A program made the translations under genes and the position numbers. A stretch of 64,000 nucleotides of DNA from PMP191F sp047602185 (GTDB lineage: Bacteria > Bacteroidota > Bacteroidia > Chitinophagales > Chitinophagaceae): the NCBI GenBank assembly GCA_047602185.1, contig JASGHY010000001.1, positions 2,108,001-2,172,000 of the forward strand, read 5' to 3'. The notes under the pieces were generated by a model. It searched no databases. It worked only from the letters and a program-made list of their open reading frames with translations, and was not told where the DNA came from. Each line of letters begins with the position of its first letter. The first letter of the stretch is position 1. Below are positions 43,515 to 52,901 of the stretch, piece by piece.

Positions 43515-44585
43515 TCACTGTACTCCCAGCAACACTCCATAGTACGCGGGTTTGCGTTTGTAGTTACTGTCGAACAGTAAAGGCCAGTCGTTACGGTTGT
43601 AGGTAGAAGGGATCCATGAATCTGCATCAGTTACATTCCAGGTGGTAAGACCATATTGCTGTGCTTTGGAAATAGCATTGAAGGTTTTGGAAATGAACAG
43701 GTATTTCTGTTTCTGCTGTTCTGCCAATGCAGCAGTAAACACCAGGTTAGCAGTATTATCGGGATTCATGGCAATATCCAGTTCGGAAATATGTACTTTC
43801 AATCCGGTAGCCGCTGCACTGTTGATAGCATTTGCCAGGTTATTATCTGCCTGGGTATAGCGCGTGTGCATCTGCAACCCGATACCATGAATAGGGATAC
43901 CTCTTGTTTTGAGATTATTTACCAGATTCAGGATAGCCGTGCGCTTGGTAACGCCATATTCATGTCCGTAATCATTGTAAAACAACAAAGCATCCGGATC
44001 AGCATCATGTGCATACTGAAAACTGCGGGCGATGTAATCATCTCCCAGTTTCTGCCTCCAGATACTGTTGCGTAAAGTACCATCATCATTAATAGCTTCA
44101 TTCACTACATCCCAGGAAGCTACTTTCCCTTTAAAATGTGTTACTACTGTTTGAATGTGTGTTTTTAACAGGCTCTCCCATGCAGCAGAGTCGCCTACAA
44201 AATTGGTGATCCAGTCGGGCAATGACTGGTGCCATACTAATGTATGCCCATGTACACGCTGGCTATTCTGTTGTGCAAAGCTTACGAGATAATCTGCATC
44301 AGTCCAGGTATAGGTATCTTTTGCAGGATGGAGAGCGCCGATCTTCATGGCATTTTCCGGAGTAAGACTATTGTACTCTTTAATAACAAGTGAGCGGTAT
44401 GCCTCTTTTGTTTTCAGCAGGTTTACATTGACTGCTGCGCCCGCCGGAAATGGCAGGTCTTTTTTGAGACTGGTATCTGCTGCCGTTGGCGGATTTACCG
44501 GTGGCTCAGGATCAGGCTGACTGCTGCTTTTGGAGCAGGCGGTCAGGATCAATATAATGCTATAGGTGAGAATCGTTTTTTTCAT
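43515..44585 (-). CDS. Endo-1,4-beta-xylanase, glycoside hydrolase family 10, lipoprotein
   Basis: 356 residues. Lipobox signal (IILILTACSKSS, Cys 17) and a Ser/Pro-rich spacer, so a membrane-anchored, possibly surface lipoprotein. GH10 barrel: VHGHTLVWHQSLPDWI (about residue 113), acid/base Glu in SWDVVNEAINDDG (about residue 160) and nucleophile Glu in KVHISELDIAMN (about residue 268). It cleaves xylan backbones. Position downstream of two SusC/D pairs is that of the GH10 in Bacteroidota xylan core loci. Confidence 0.95.
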   Translation of the reverse strand: MKKTILTYSIILILTACSKSSSQPDPEPPVNPPTAADTSLKKDLPFPAGAAVNVNLLKTKEAYRSLVIKEYNSLTPENAMKIGALHPAKDTYTWTDADYLVSFAQQNSQRVHGHTLVWHQSLPDWITNFVGDSAAWESLLKTHIQTVVTHFKGKVASWDVVNEAINDDGTLRNSIWRQKLGDDYIARSFQYAHDADPDALLFYNDYGHEYGVTKRTAILNLVNNLKTRGIPIHGIGLQMHTRYTQADNNLANAINSAAATGLKVHISELDIAMNPDNTANLVFTAALAEQQKQKYLFISKTFNAISKAQQYGLTTWNVTDADSWIPSTYNRNDWPLLFDSNYKRKPAYYGVLLGVQ

Positions 44586-44631
44586 AATGCTGAATATCGA
44601 ATGTTAAATAATGAATGACGAAGTCGGTCAG

Positions 44632-44690
44632 TCAGACTTCCGACTTCCGACTTCATACATCAGGCCTCAGGCTTTAGGCTTCATGCCTCA
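44632..44690. repeat. Heptad block R16, eight exact units
   Basis: Units at 44632, 44639, 44646 and so on to 44687 all start TC or TT (TCAGACT, TCCGACT, TCAGGCT types). The next unit contains the TCA that is the stop codon of the GH-A gene on the minus strand. Confidence 0.93.
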
Positions 44691-46097
44691 CTTTCTCTTA
44701 TCGAAAAAGTCAATGAGTGAATACACCTGTGTATTCAGTTCCTTCATCTTGTCCAGTAGCGGCTGGTACACTTCGTATTTGTTGCTTACAATGCCTTTAT
44801 TGGCATCTGTATTGGAGGGGTCAGCTTTTGTATTGGTAGGGTCATTGTCCTGGTATTTGAACCACTGGAAGCCTATACAACCGCCGGACTCCAGTAAAGC
44901 CAGTGCAAAGTTCTGGTAGAACAATCCCCTATCCTCTTGTGTCTTTACGATCCATCCGGCACCGGAATAATTATCCATGCCACTGTCCATGCCTTTGGTG
45001 TACCATTCTGTTACCAGGAAAGGTTTGCCACTCCATGCTTCCCAGTTCTTCATATCAGCCGCTACAGGTGTCCAGAAGCGATAATAGTTAATGGCAATTA
45101 CGTCTACGTATTTACCAACTGCTTCAAAGAATGGTTTCACCTTCAGTTCATAAAAATGTAAGCGACTGCCCAGGTATAGGTGATTGGGATCGTATTTTTT
45201 GATAGCCCTTGATACAATGGAGTAATAACGGTCTGCCATAAAACCAAGGAACAGGTGACGGACAGAATCAGTAATACCCGCTTTTTCCAGTGAATGTTCC
45301 GTCATCCATTTGCGGGCAGCACGATAACCATTGTCTGTTGTATCTTTTTTACCGAGATATCTGTCAAGACTTAATCTTTCAAAAGGCAGTTCGTTGTCTG
45401 AGAAATAACCAAACAGGTTCTTATCATCTTTATTGACCGCCAGTTGTTTTGCATAATCATCGCAAAAGGTTTCAAACTCCGGATCAAATACAAAGATGGT
45501 ATTGTCCGGGTACCCGGTGTGACCAGGTTGCTGGTAGGTACCGCCTTTCTTTTTACCATAATCGCTCATAAAACTTTTGATAATGGTATAGGTCAGCGGT
45601 CGCTTGCTGGTTGCAGCATTGGTCTTTGCTACATCAACATCGCTCCAGGCACCCAATGCATTAAAACCGTTATCGCGCAACAGGTCATAGGTTTTGGTTG
45701 CCCATGTAGCAGCATCACCAAACTTTTCTTTTAGTGCAGCTTTCTCTGTCTCTGAAGGACCGGTTGATACACTTACCATACCAATATTCACAAAAGCATG
45801 ACCGGCAGGGTCTACTATCCACCAACGGTCCTTCACCTTTGTTGCGCGGAAGAAGCCAGTGCTTTTAAAAGAAAGATCGGTGCGACCACCATACTGGTCC
45901 AGGGTAACCTTTGCAGACTTATACTGCTGCAAAGTGGCAATGCTGCGGGTAGGCAATGTTGACCATTCGCCATAAGTCTTTTCCTTGCTTTTGGCAACCC
46001 TGCTATCTACTTTCAACGTGTACTCACCAGGTGTTTGAGCTGCTGAATGCAAAACGCTGAGCAGTAGTGCCGCGGATATGTATTTATGCATTGTCAT
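44688..46097 (-). CDS. Clan GH-A hydrolase-like protein (agarase GH50-like region)
   Basis: 469 residues with a signal peptide (ISAALLLSVLHSAAQ). After FFRATKVKDRWWIVDPAGH, a phrase shared with GH50-like agarases, comes a barrel with FGYFSDNELPFERL (candidate acid/base Glu, about residue 250) and PFLVTEWYTKGMDS (candidate nucleophile Glu, about residue 372). Exact family not certain. It occupies the place taken in xylan core loci by xusE, a surface glycan-binding protein, and so may be an enzyme in that role. Stop codon overlaps heptad array R16. Confidence 0.65.
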   Translation of the reverse strand: MTMHKYISAALLLSVLHSAAQTPGEYTLKVDSRVAKSKEKTYGEWSTLPTRSIATLQQYKSAKVTLDQYGGRTDLSFKSTGFFRATKVKDRWWIVDPAGHAFVNIGMVSVSTGPSETEKAALKEKFGDAATWATKTYDLLRDNGFNALGAWSDVDVAKTNAATSKRPLTYTIIKSFMSDYGKKKGGTYQQPGHTGYPDNTIFVFDPEFETFCDDYAKQLAVNKDDKNLFGYFSDNELPFERLSLDRYLGKKDTTDNGYRAARKWMTEHSLEKAGITDSVRHLFLGFMADRYYSIVSRAIKKYDPNHLYLGSRLHFYELKVKPFFEAVGKYVDVIAINYYRFWTPVAADMKNWEAWSGKPFLVTEWYTKGMDSGMDNYSGAGWIVKTQEDRGLFYQNFALALLESGGCIGFQWFKYQDNDPTNTKADPSNTDANKGIVSNKYEVYQPLLDKMKELNTQVYSLIDFFDKRK

Positions 46098-46112
46098 GTT
46101 TTTAAGTGAGCG

Positions 46113-46260
46113 GGGAATAGTGAATAGTCAATAGTGAATGGTGAATGGTGAATAAAAGACGCTGCTTTTATAATCTTGCGCAAGTAATGCAACAATCAAA
46201 CCATTTCATCATCCATCCACACTCCAATTGACTATTCACTATTCACCAATCTTTATAATC
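46113..46260. repeat. Heptad block R17
   Basis: Six exact units GTGAATA/GTCAATA/GTGAATG at 46113-46154, followed by sparse ATTGACT/ATTCACT words to the SusD stop region (46272). Confidence 0.9.
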
Positions 46261-46271
46261 CGTAATCCGTG

Positions 46272-47933
46272 TTAATAGCCATCATTCTGTATCAATGCCG
46301 GCTGCCTGTTGATATCGCTCTGTGCAAACGGGAACCAGTAATTTCTTTTCAGGAATACCCTGTTCTCTACTGTAAACCGTTCATAGTTTAATGTTCCGTT
46401 TGTATTTACAGTGATACGCATACCGGTAACAGGTTTGTTAAGCAGGTCTTCACCCAGTTTCCAGCGGCGGATATCATAGAAACGGTGCCCTTCAAAACAC
46501 AGTTCTACCCTGCGCTCGTTCTGGATACGTGCACGCATCTGGTCTTTATTTAAACCTGTTGGTAATACAGGCATATTGATACCGGTACGTTGACGAACCA
46601 TATTTACATACTTGTACACATCGGCCACCGGTCCCTGTACTTCGTTCAACGCCTCTGCATAGTTCAGCAAGGTTTCTGCATAACGGAATACCACCCAGGG
46701 GCGACGTGCGTTGGTATTGGAAGCCTGGTTCCAGGTAGCAGCTTCACTCAGGAATTTACGGAGATAGTAACCGGTTTTGGTAGCATTGATATTTGCATTG
46801 AGCCCATCCTGTCCGCCTACATAGGTTTGTACATTACGGCTTTTAAAACTCCGTCCATTGTAATTAATGGTCAACGCCAGCCTCGGATCTCTTGCATTAT
46901 AGGGATTGCCGGAATTGTAACCGGAGGTGGGGTCAGTAATGGGTTTACCATTGGTCATTTCAAAAGCATCTACCATTTCCTGTGTAGGACCGGTACGGCC
47001 TTTTGCACCATCATAGCTGATGGGTGCATTGTCCACTTCAATATCGTTACGGTTCAATGCCTGTGTGGCAAAGATCACTTCGTTATTGTATTGAGCAGAG
47101 CCGTAGTTGAAGATATTGTAATAAGAGGTCAGCAGGCTATGTTTGTTGCTGTCAATAATTGCTTTGGTAACATTCACGGCAGCCTGCCACTTGGCAACAT
47201 CATTTGCCGGGTTATTGAGCGGACTGGCAGCATACAACAGCATCCTTGATTTTAATGCCAGCGCAGCCATTTTGGTAGCACGCCCACGATTGGCTGCGCT
47301 CCATGATTGTGTCCAGGTAGGTAACATAGCTATTGCAGAATCACAATCAGCAGTGATCTGGTCCACACATTCCTGGTAAGTATTCTTTGGCAGGTTAAGG
47401 TCCTCCATCCTGCTGAATACACGTGTAGCCAGTGTAATAGCGCCATAACGTTTTACCAGGTCAAAATGGAACATGGCACGCAGGAAGAAAGCTTCTCCAC
47501 GCAGGCGTTTTACATCATCGGCAAACGAAAGCCCGTCCTGCGGAATAATTGCAGCCGTAGGCGCTTTTACCAGGAACAGGTTTACCTTACGCAAGCCTGT
47601 GTACATATCGCTATACACATTATTGAAAGTGCGTACAGGCCCCCAGGTACCATTATTGAAAATATTGATCGCTGAGTTAAGATTGGAGTTCACGGCTTCA
47701 TCACAACCGGAAGCCATCATGGCCCCGTCACCATCCAGGTCAAACTCATCTGCCACAGTAAAATAAGCGTTGTTCAGTACACCACGCGCATAGCTGTCGT
47801 TGGCCCATACCTGTTCATCGGTAATAGGACCTTCTGTGGTGCTGCCATCCTGCAGATAGTTCTTGGAGCATCCCCACAACGTAAGTGCAGGAAGCAACAG
47901 GTACAGGTAACGTGTATTTATTGATCGTTTCAT
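46272..47933 (-). CDS. SusD/RagB family glycan-binding lipoprotein (second pair)
   Basis: About 553 residues from the ATG at 47933. Signal peptide with lipobox (LLLPALTLWGCSKNY, Cys about residue 22). SusD-like TPR region (GEAFFLRAMFHFDLVKRYGA) and RagB C-terminal region (NERRVELCFEGHRFYDIRRW). Surface-exposed partner of the SusC encoded directly upstream, 44 bp away. The C-terminal motif and arrangement are typical. Glycan is inferred to be xylan or xylo-oligosaccharide from the neighbouring GH10. Confidence 0.95.
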   Translation of the reverse strand: MKRSINTRYLYLLLPALTLWGCSKNYLQDGSTTEGPITDEQVWANDSYARGVLNNAYFTVADEFDLDGDGAMMASGCDEAVNSNLNSAINIFNNGTWGPVRTFNNVYSDMYTGLRKVNLFLVKAPTAAIIPQDGLSFADDVKRLRGEAFFLRAMFHFDLVKRYGAITLATRVFSRMEDLNLPKNTYQECVDQITADCDSAIAMLPTWTQSWSAANRGRATKMAALALKSRMLLYAASPLNNPANDVAKWQAAVNVTKAIIDSNKHSLLTSYYNIFNYGSAQYNNEVIFATQALNRNDIEVDNAPISYDGAKGRTGPTQEMVDAFEMTNGKPITDPTSGYNSGNPYNARDPRLALTINYNGRSFKSRNVQTYVGGQDGLNANINATKTGYYLRKFLSEAATWNQASNTNARRPWVVFRYAETLLNYAEALNEVQGPVADVYKYVNMVRQRTGINMPVLPTGLNKDQMRARIQNERRVELCFEGHRFYDIRRWKLGEDLLNKPVTGMRITVNTNGTLNYERFTVENRVFLKRNYWFPFAQSDINRQPALIQNDGY

Positions 47934-47977
47934 CTTCTCATATTTTAGTTTGCGGCGAAAGATCACCAGCAATCGTT

Positions 47978-50900
47978 TTAGAAATTAACATTCAGTCCCG
48001 CGGTAAATGTGCGCAGGTAAGGATAGGTAGAACCATAACCGGCTCCGGGCATTTCAGGATCAAAAGGAAGGTCTTTGATCTTGCTGAAGGTGAGCAGGTT
48101 GAAACCACTCAGGTAAAACCTGCACTGTGCTATTTTTACCCTTTTCAAAAACGCAGAAGGGAAAGTATAGCCAAGCTCTGCTGTTTTCAACCGCAGGTAA
48201 TCACCGGAACGCAACCAGTAAGTAGAGTTCACCGTGTTATTGCCCCTGTCTGAAATTGCCATACGTGGCCATAATGCGGTAGCCGCTTTATCAGCCGCCC
48301 AGCTGTCAGGACTGAATTGATTAACATAACCTGTTGCAGAAGTGCCGGAATTGATCAGGTCATTGATCTGGATGGTACGCCCCTCCACTCCCTGGAACTG
48401 GCAGGAAAGATCAAAATGATCATAGGAAACAGTAATTCCAAAACCATAATAAGACTTTGGCACATCAGAGTAGTTGGTCATGATGTAATCCAGGTTATCG
48501 ATCTGATGGTCGCCGTTGATGTCTTTATAGCGGATATCGCCGGGTCTTACCACACCGGAGAAACGTTGTACAGGTGCAGCATCGATCTCTGCCTGGTTCT
48601 GGAAAACGCCCTCTGCTACCAGGAATTTCTTGATATAATCTGAACCCATTACCACTGAGCCGATATTATAACCTACCTGTTTCTGGTAACCGGGTAAACC
48701 AGCTTCTTCATTCAATGCTATAATGGTGCTCTTTGCATAAGTAAAGTTTCCGTTGAAAGCTATATGTACTTTATTAAAGCTTTTTTCATAAGTAGCGCCT
48801 ACTTCAAAGCCACTGTACTTAGCTTCACCTGCATTGATATTTACCGTTCCCTGTCCAAGTATATTGGGTAATAATGCGCTGGTCAGCAGGTCGGTCCTTT
48901 TTTCATGGAAATAATCCGCAGATATTGATAATGACTGATGGAAAAGTTTGGTATCAAACCCAATGCTTGTTTTGGTAGCCCTTTCCCAGGTAAGGTCAGG
49001 ATTGGCCAGCTCCAGTTCTGTTGTATTGGAAACAGCAGAATAGCCGGTACCGAAGAAGTATTGTGAACCACCACGCGTGAAATAATCGCGGTAAGCATAA
49101 CGACGTGCGCTGATGCCATCATTGCCTACAACACCAATTGAACCACGCAGTTTCAGGTAATCAAGAAAAGAGATCTTACGCATGAAAGATTCATCGGAAA
49201 TGATCCATGCTGCTGATGCAGCGGGAAACCAGCCAAATCTTTTACCGGGTGCAAAATTCTGACTGCCTCCATAAGTTGCCACCACATCCGCAAAGTAGCG
49301 TTGTTTGTAGTTGTACGAAAGACGGTTGGCATAGGTAATACGCCTGTTATCCAATCTTCCGGGTGCAGCACTTACAGCAGCCTGCGCGCGCGTAGTGAAA
49401 TTAAAAGTGTGTTCACCAAAGCTGCGATCATAATCAAAGCCACCCCAGAACTCATTGTTACGCACATTACCACTAAAGGTAGTATTGCGATAAGTGAGCG
49501 GCGCCTTTGTTCCATAGCGTGTGTAAGTGCCTGAACTGTTCAGTTCATATACCTCATAATCCTGGTCAAAACCGGATTGATACATTCCCGTGATGTCATA
49601 GCTGTAGTAAACATTGGCCGACAATCCTTTGGTAATGAAATCAAGCTTCTGGCGCACCTTCAGGGTGGCGAGTAATGTGCGATACAGATCGGTGATACTG
49701 CCGTCTTCGCTCAACATAGCCAGCGGATTATTACGGAACAGGGAACTGCCGCCGTAACTACCATCCGAATTTTTGATAGGAAAGGCATTGGAAGGTGTTG
49801 TGAATACAGCAGTATTAAAACCTCCTGTACCCGCTCCGGGATAACGCAGGTTCTCTACCCTGCCCCCAACGTCCAGCGTGACGTCAAGATTTTTATTAAG
49901 CCTCATGTCGAGGTTAGTACGGAAATTATAACGCTTGTAATTGGCATTGGCCTTGTACTTATCGTTGTGACCGCCTTTGTACAGACCATCCTGGTTATAG
50001 TAACTTAATAAAGTAAAATACCGGGCAAAGGAATTACCCCCGCTGATGGTCATTACATAACGCTGCACAGCAGATCCTTTTTTAAAGAATTCATCGGGCA
50101 GGTTGTTGTTGGGATATTTGTAAGGATCAGTGCCATTTTTATAAGCATCGAGCGCTACCTGGTCATAGCGTGGCGCACTGCCATTGTTCTGCAATGCCTG
50201 GTTGTACATCAGCGCATAGTTGTAAGAATCCAATGGCTTTACCATGTTTACAGGTGTTTGTATGCCACCCTGAACATCCAGTGATATTTTGGTAGCAGAA
50301 GGGCTGCCCCTGCGTGTGGTTACATATAATACGCCGTTGGCTGCATTCATACCATACCATGATAAAGAGGCTGCATCTTTCAACACACTGATGCTTTCTA
50401 TTTCATTCAGGTCCATGTTGATGAAATCACGCTCTACCCCATCTACCAGTACCAAAGGTTGCTGATTGCTGTTGTAGGATGAACGGCCACGCACCAGGAA
50501 GGTAGCATCATCCGTACCGGGGCGCGATCCTGTTTGCTGTACATATAATCCGGGAATACGACCAGCCAGTGCATTGTTCAATGTAGACAAGGGGATCTGC
50601 GGCAAAGCAGCACTTTTTACAGAACTGATGGAAGCTGAAACGGCTCTCTTTTTTCTTGTACCGAAAGGGATATACACGTTATCATCATCTCCGCCATCTA
50701 CCAGGCTCAGTTGCATGGCAATGGCACCGCCAGTAAGTTCAGTGGCTGGTTTCTGTAAAGTATTATACCCTTTCTTTTTAAAGATGATAACATCATTGGT
50801 ATTGCAATCAAAACTGAAGCTGCCATCAGTACCGGTAGCAATGCCGGATGTTTTTTCCTGTATCAGGATCTCTACGCCGGCCAGCGGGTTCTTATGCTGA

Positions 50901-51055
50901 TCCAGTACCTTGCCCGAAGCAGTTAAAGCGGCATTGGGTGTTTGTGCCCTGCCTACAGCTGTGATCAGTAACAGTAGCCATAGCAGGCAATTATATTTAT
51001 ATCGCGGGTTCATTGTTTCTTGTTTTGCTGTTTGTAATGTCCTGTTCTGTTTCAT
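47978..51055 (-). CDS. SusC/RagA TonB-dependent transporter (second pair)
   Basis: 1025 residues. The ATG at 51055 follows the upstream SusD stop with no gap (TAAATG), indicating coupling; an internal ATG at 51013 would also leave a good signal peptide (LLWLLLLITAVGRAQ). CarboxypepD_reg domain, plug with the SusC box VLVDGVERDFINM and IESISVLKDAASLSWYG, then a long barrel ending in TAGLNVNF. No STN domain, unlike the first SusC. Imports oligosaccharides with the SusD downstream. Confidence 0.95.
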   Translation of the reverse strand: MKQNRTLQTAKQETMNPRYKYNCLLWLLLLITAVGRAQTPNAALTASGKVLDQHKNPLAGVEILIQEKTSGIATGTDGSFSFDCNTNDVIIFKKKGYNTLQKPATELTGGAIAMQLSLVDGGDDDNVYIPFGTRKKRAVSASISSVKSAALPQIPLSTLNNALAGRIPGLYVQQTGSRPGTDDATFLVRGRSSYNSNQQPLVLVDGVERDFINMDLNEIESISVLKDAASLSWYGMNAANGVLYVTTRRGSPSATKISLDVQGGIQTPVNMVKPLDSYNYALMYNQALQNNGSAPRYDQVALDAYKNGTDPYKYPNNNLPDEFFKKGSAVQRYVMTISGGNSFARYFTLLSYYNQDGLYKGGHNDKYKANANYKRYNFRTNLDMRLNKNLDVTLDVGGRVENLRYPGAGTGGFNTAVFTTPSNAFPIKNSDGSYGGSSLFRNNPLAMLSEDGSITDLYRTLLATLKVRQKLDFITKGLSANVYYSYDITGMYQSGFDQDYEVYELNSSGTYTRYGTKAPLTYRNTTFSGNVRNNEFWGGFDYDRSFGEHTFNFTTRAQAAVSAAPGRLDNRRITYANRLSYNYKQRYFADVVATYGGSQNFAPGKRFGWFPAASAAWIISDESFMRKISFLDYLKLRGSIGVVGNDGISARRYAYRDYFTRGGSQYFFGTGYSAVSNTTELELANPDLTWERATKTSIGFDTKLFHQSLSISADYFHEKRTDLLTSALLPNILGQGTVNINAGEAKYSGFEVGATYEKSFNKVHIAFNGNFTYAKSTIIALNEEAGLPGYQKQVGYNIGSVVMGSDYIKKFLVAEGVFQNQAEIDAAPVQRFSGVVRPGDIRYKDINGDHQIDNLDYIMTNYSDVPKSYYGFGITVSYDHFDLSCQFQGVEGRTIQINDLINSGTSATGYVNQFSPDSWAADKAATALWPRMAISDRGNNTVNSTYWLRSGDYLRLKTAELGYTFPSAFLKRVKIAQCRFYLSGFNLLTFSKIKDLPFDPEMPGAGYGSTYPYLRTFTAGLNVNF

Positions 51056-52891
51056 TTACCATCCCTCGTTTTGCAACAGGATATTATTGCTTTTGTACAC
51101 CTCACTGCGTGGAATAGGATAACGGTGCATGTAATTCTTATACACTTTCTGAAAGTTGGCAGGTAATACTACCGGTGCGTAAGTAAACGTACCATTGGTA
51201 TTTCTTACCACGTTCATCCCATACATAGGTTTGGTAATTACATCAGTACCTATATCCCAACGCATGATATCATACCAGCGGAAGTCTTCAAAAGCCAGCT
51301 CTACTGCTCGTTCATGACGGATCGCTTCACGCATCTGCGTCTGTGACAAACCTACAGGCAATGGCGGCATGTTTACACCGGGACGCTGACGCACTTCGTT
51401 TACCGCAGCATATACACTGGCATCCGGACCGGCAGCTTCATTCTGTGCTTCTGCATAATTCAGTAATACTTCGGCATAACGGAAGAAAACATAGTTGATC
51501 AAAGCCGTACCCGCTACGTTACGGATATAAACTTCCGGCCACAGTTTGCGGCAATAGTAGCGCGTAGCAGTATAGATGATATTGCTGGCAACATAGTCTT
51601 TACCACCATCCCACATCTGCATATTTCGTCCCTGCCATGCCGCATTATTATACAGGATATTGGCATAAAAACGGGGATCACGACCAGCATAAGGATTCTG
51701 CGGATTGTAGCCGGATGTGGGGTCGGTAATTGCTTTACCGGTTGCCAGCATCTCGTACATATCCACGTGGTTCTGCGTTGGGTTTAAAGAGCCCTGTGCA
51801 CCACCTGAACCGGGCGACATTACAAAATCGAGCAGCATGCCATCAATAGCGCGGGGTCCCCGGATCTTGATCATGATATACTCCGGTGAGGTAGCTACAT
51901 TCAATATATCTGCATAGGTAGCCTGTAATGAATACTGGTTCATATCCATTACTGATTTTGCAGCCGCTGCAGCAGCCTGCCATCTTGCAAGATCATTTTC
52001 AGGATTATTGAGTTTGCTGGCAGCATACAGCAATACACGTGAACGCAATGCTTTGGATGCTCCTAATGTTGCACGCCCCATATTGGAGTTATCATAATCT
52101 GTCGGCAACATGCCATCTGCCGCATCCAGGTCTTTAATGATGAAATCAACACATTCATCGTAGCTGTTGCGGGGCAGATCGATATTCTCATTTACACCAT
52201 AAGGCCTATCGATAACAGGAACGCCACCAAACCTTTTGATCAGTTCGAAATACAGGAATGCACGGATAAAATGCATCTCACCTTCTATGCGTACAGGCGA
52301 CTGGTTAGCATTCCAGGGAACATCTTTTATTTTCGAGAGCATCATGCTGGTAACACGAATGCCGGCATAAGCTCTTGACCATACATCCCTGATGTCATTT
52401 AATGGCTCACCGCCTCTTTCATAATGATCGTGGTAAGTACCATTGGTGATGGTTCTTACTGCCACATCGTTATTACCGGATACCGCTTCATCTGCAAACT
52501 GGCCGGTAATACCACGATGATCATTAAGACGGGCATAATCGTCTATCAGATGGTTATAGGCATTGTCAGCATATTTGGCTGCCAGTATGGGATCTTTAAA
52601 TACCTGGTCTTCGGAAATGTTTACGCTTGGCGCACGGTCAAGGAATTTCTGGCAAGAAGAAAGGATAAAGACTAAAGTGAAAAAGCACGAAGTTAGAAAT
52701 ACGAAGCCAGAAGTACGGAACGCTGTGGTATTTGCCCGCGCTTCACAGCTCAAAGCCAGCAGCTTGTATTGCCGATTTGCAATTGCCGATTCACGTTTCA
52801 CGTTTGACGTTTCACGCAGTACACTCACTATTGACGCCCCACGGCTCACACTCCCTTTCAGTAACCCTGCTATATAAGTAATAAGTTTCAT
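51056..52891 (-). CDS. SusD/RagB lipoprotein with heptad array inserted in its signal peptide
   Basis: About 611 residues from the ATG at 52891; an ATG at 52915 overlaps the SusC end and is also possible. The mature part is a normal SusD (RAFLYFELIKRFGGVPV; NEVRQRPGVNMPP; AFEDFRWYDIMRWDIG). The start is not: MKLITYIAGLL is followed by about 60 residues translated from array DNA, then TLVFILSSCQKFL with the lipobox Cys. Joining the two ends would give a perfect 20-residue lipoprotein signal. The array segment keeps the frame. Initiation could also shift to a GTG or TTG inside the insert. Confidence 0.9.
   Translation of the reverse strand: MKLITYIAGLLKGSVSRGASIVSVLRETSNVKRESAIANRQYKLLALSCEARANTTAFRTSGFVFLTSCFFTLVFILSSCQKFLDRAPSVNISEDQVFKDPILAAKYADNAYNHLIDDYARLNDHRGITGQFADEAVSGNNDVAVRTITNGTYHDHYERGGEPLNDIRDVWSRAYAGIRVTSMMLSKIKDVPWNANQSPVRIEGEMHFIRAFLYFELIKRFGGVPVIDRPYGVNENIDLPRNSYDECVDFIIKDLDAADGMLPTDYDNSNMGRATLGASKALRSRVLLYAASKLNNPENDLARWQAAAAAAKSVMDMNQYSLQATYADILNVATSPEYIMIKIRGPRAIDGMLLDFVMSPGSGGAQGSLNPTQNHVDMYEMLATGKAITDPTSGYNPQNPYAGRDPRFYANILYNNAAWQGRNMQMWDGGKDYVASNIIYTATRYYCRKLWPEVYIRNVAGTALINYVFFRYAEVLLNYAEAQNEAAGPDASVYAAVNEVRQRPGVNMPPLPVGLSQTQMREAIRHERAVELAFEDFRWYDIMRWDIGTDVITKPMYGMNVVRNTNGTFTYAPVVLPANFQKVYKNYMHRYPIPRSEVYKSNNILLQNEGW
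52679..52858. repeat. Heptad block R18 inside the SusD coding region
   Basis: Seven exact units at 52769-52817 (TTGCCGA, then TTCACGT/TTGACGT types), flanked by CTCACTA/TTGACGC words and by GTACTTC/GTATTTC-type and GCTTTGA-type words. About 180 bp, a multiple of three, with no stop in the SusD frame. Boundaries are inferred from the protein, not from target duplications. Confidence 0.88.
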
Positions 52892-52901
52892 TGGCAAAAT
52901 T

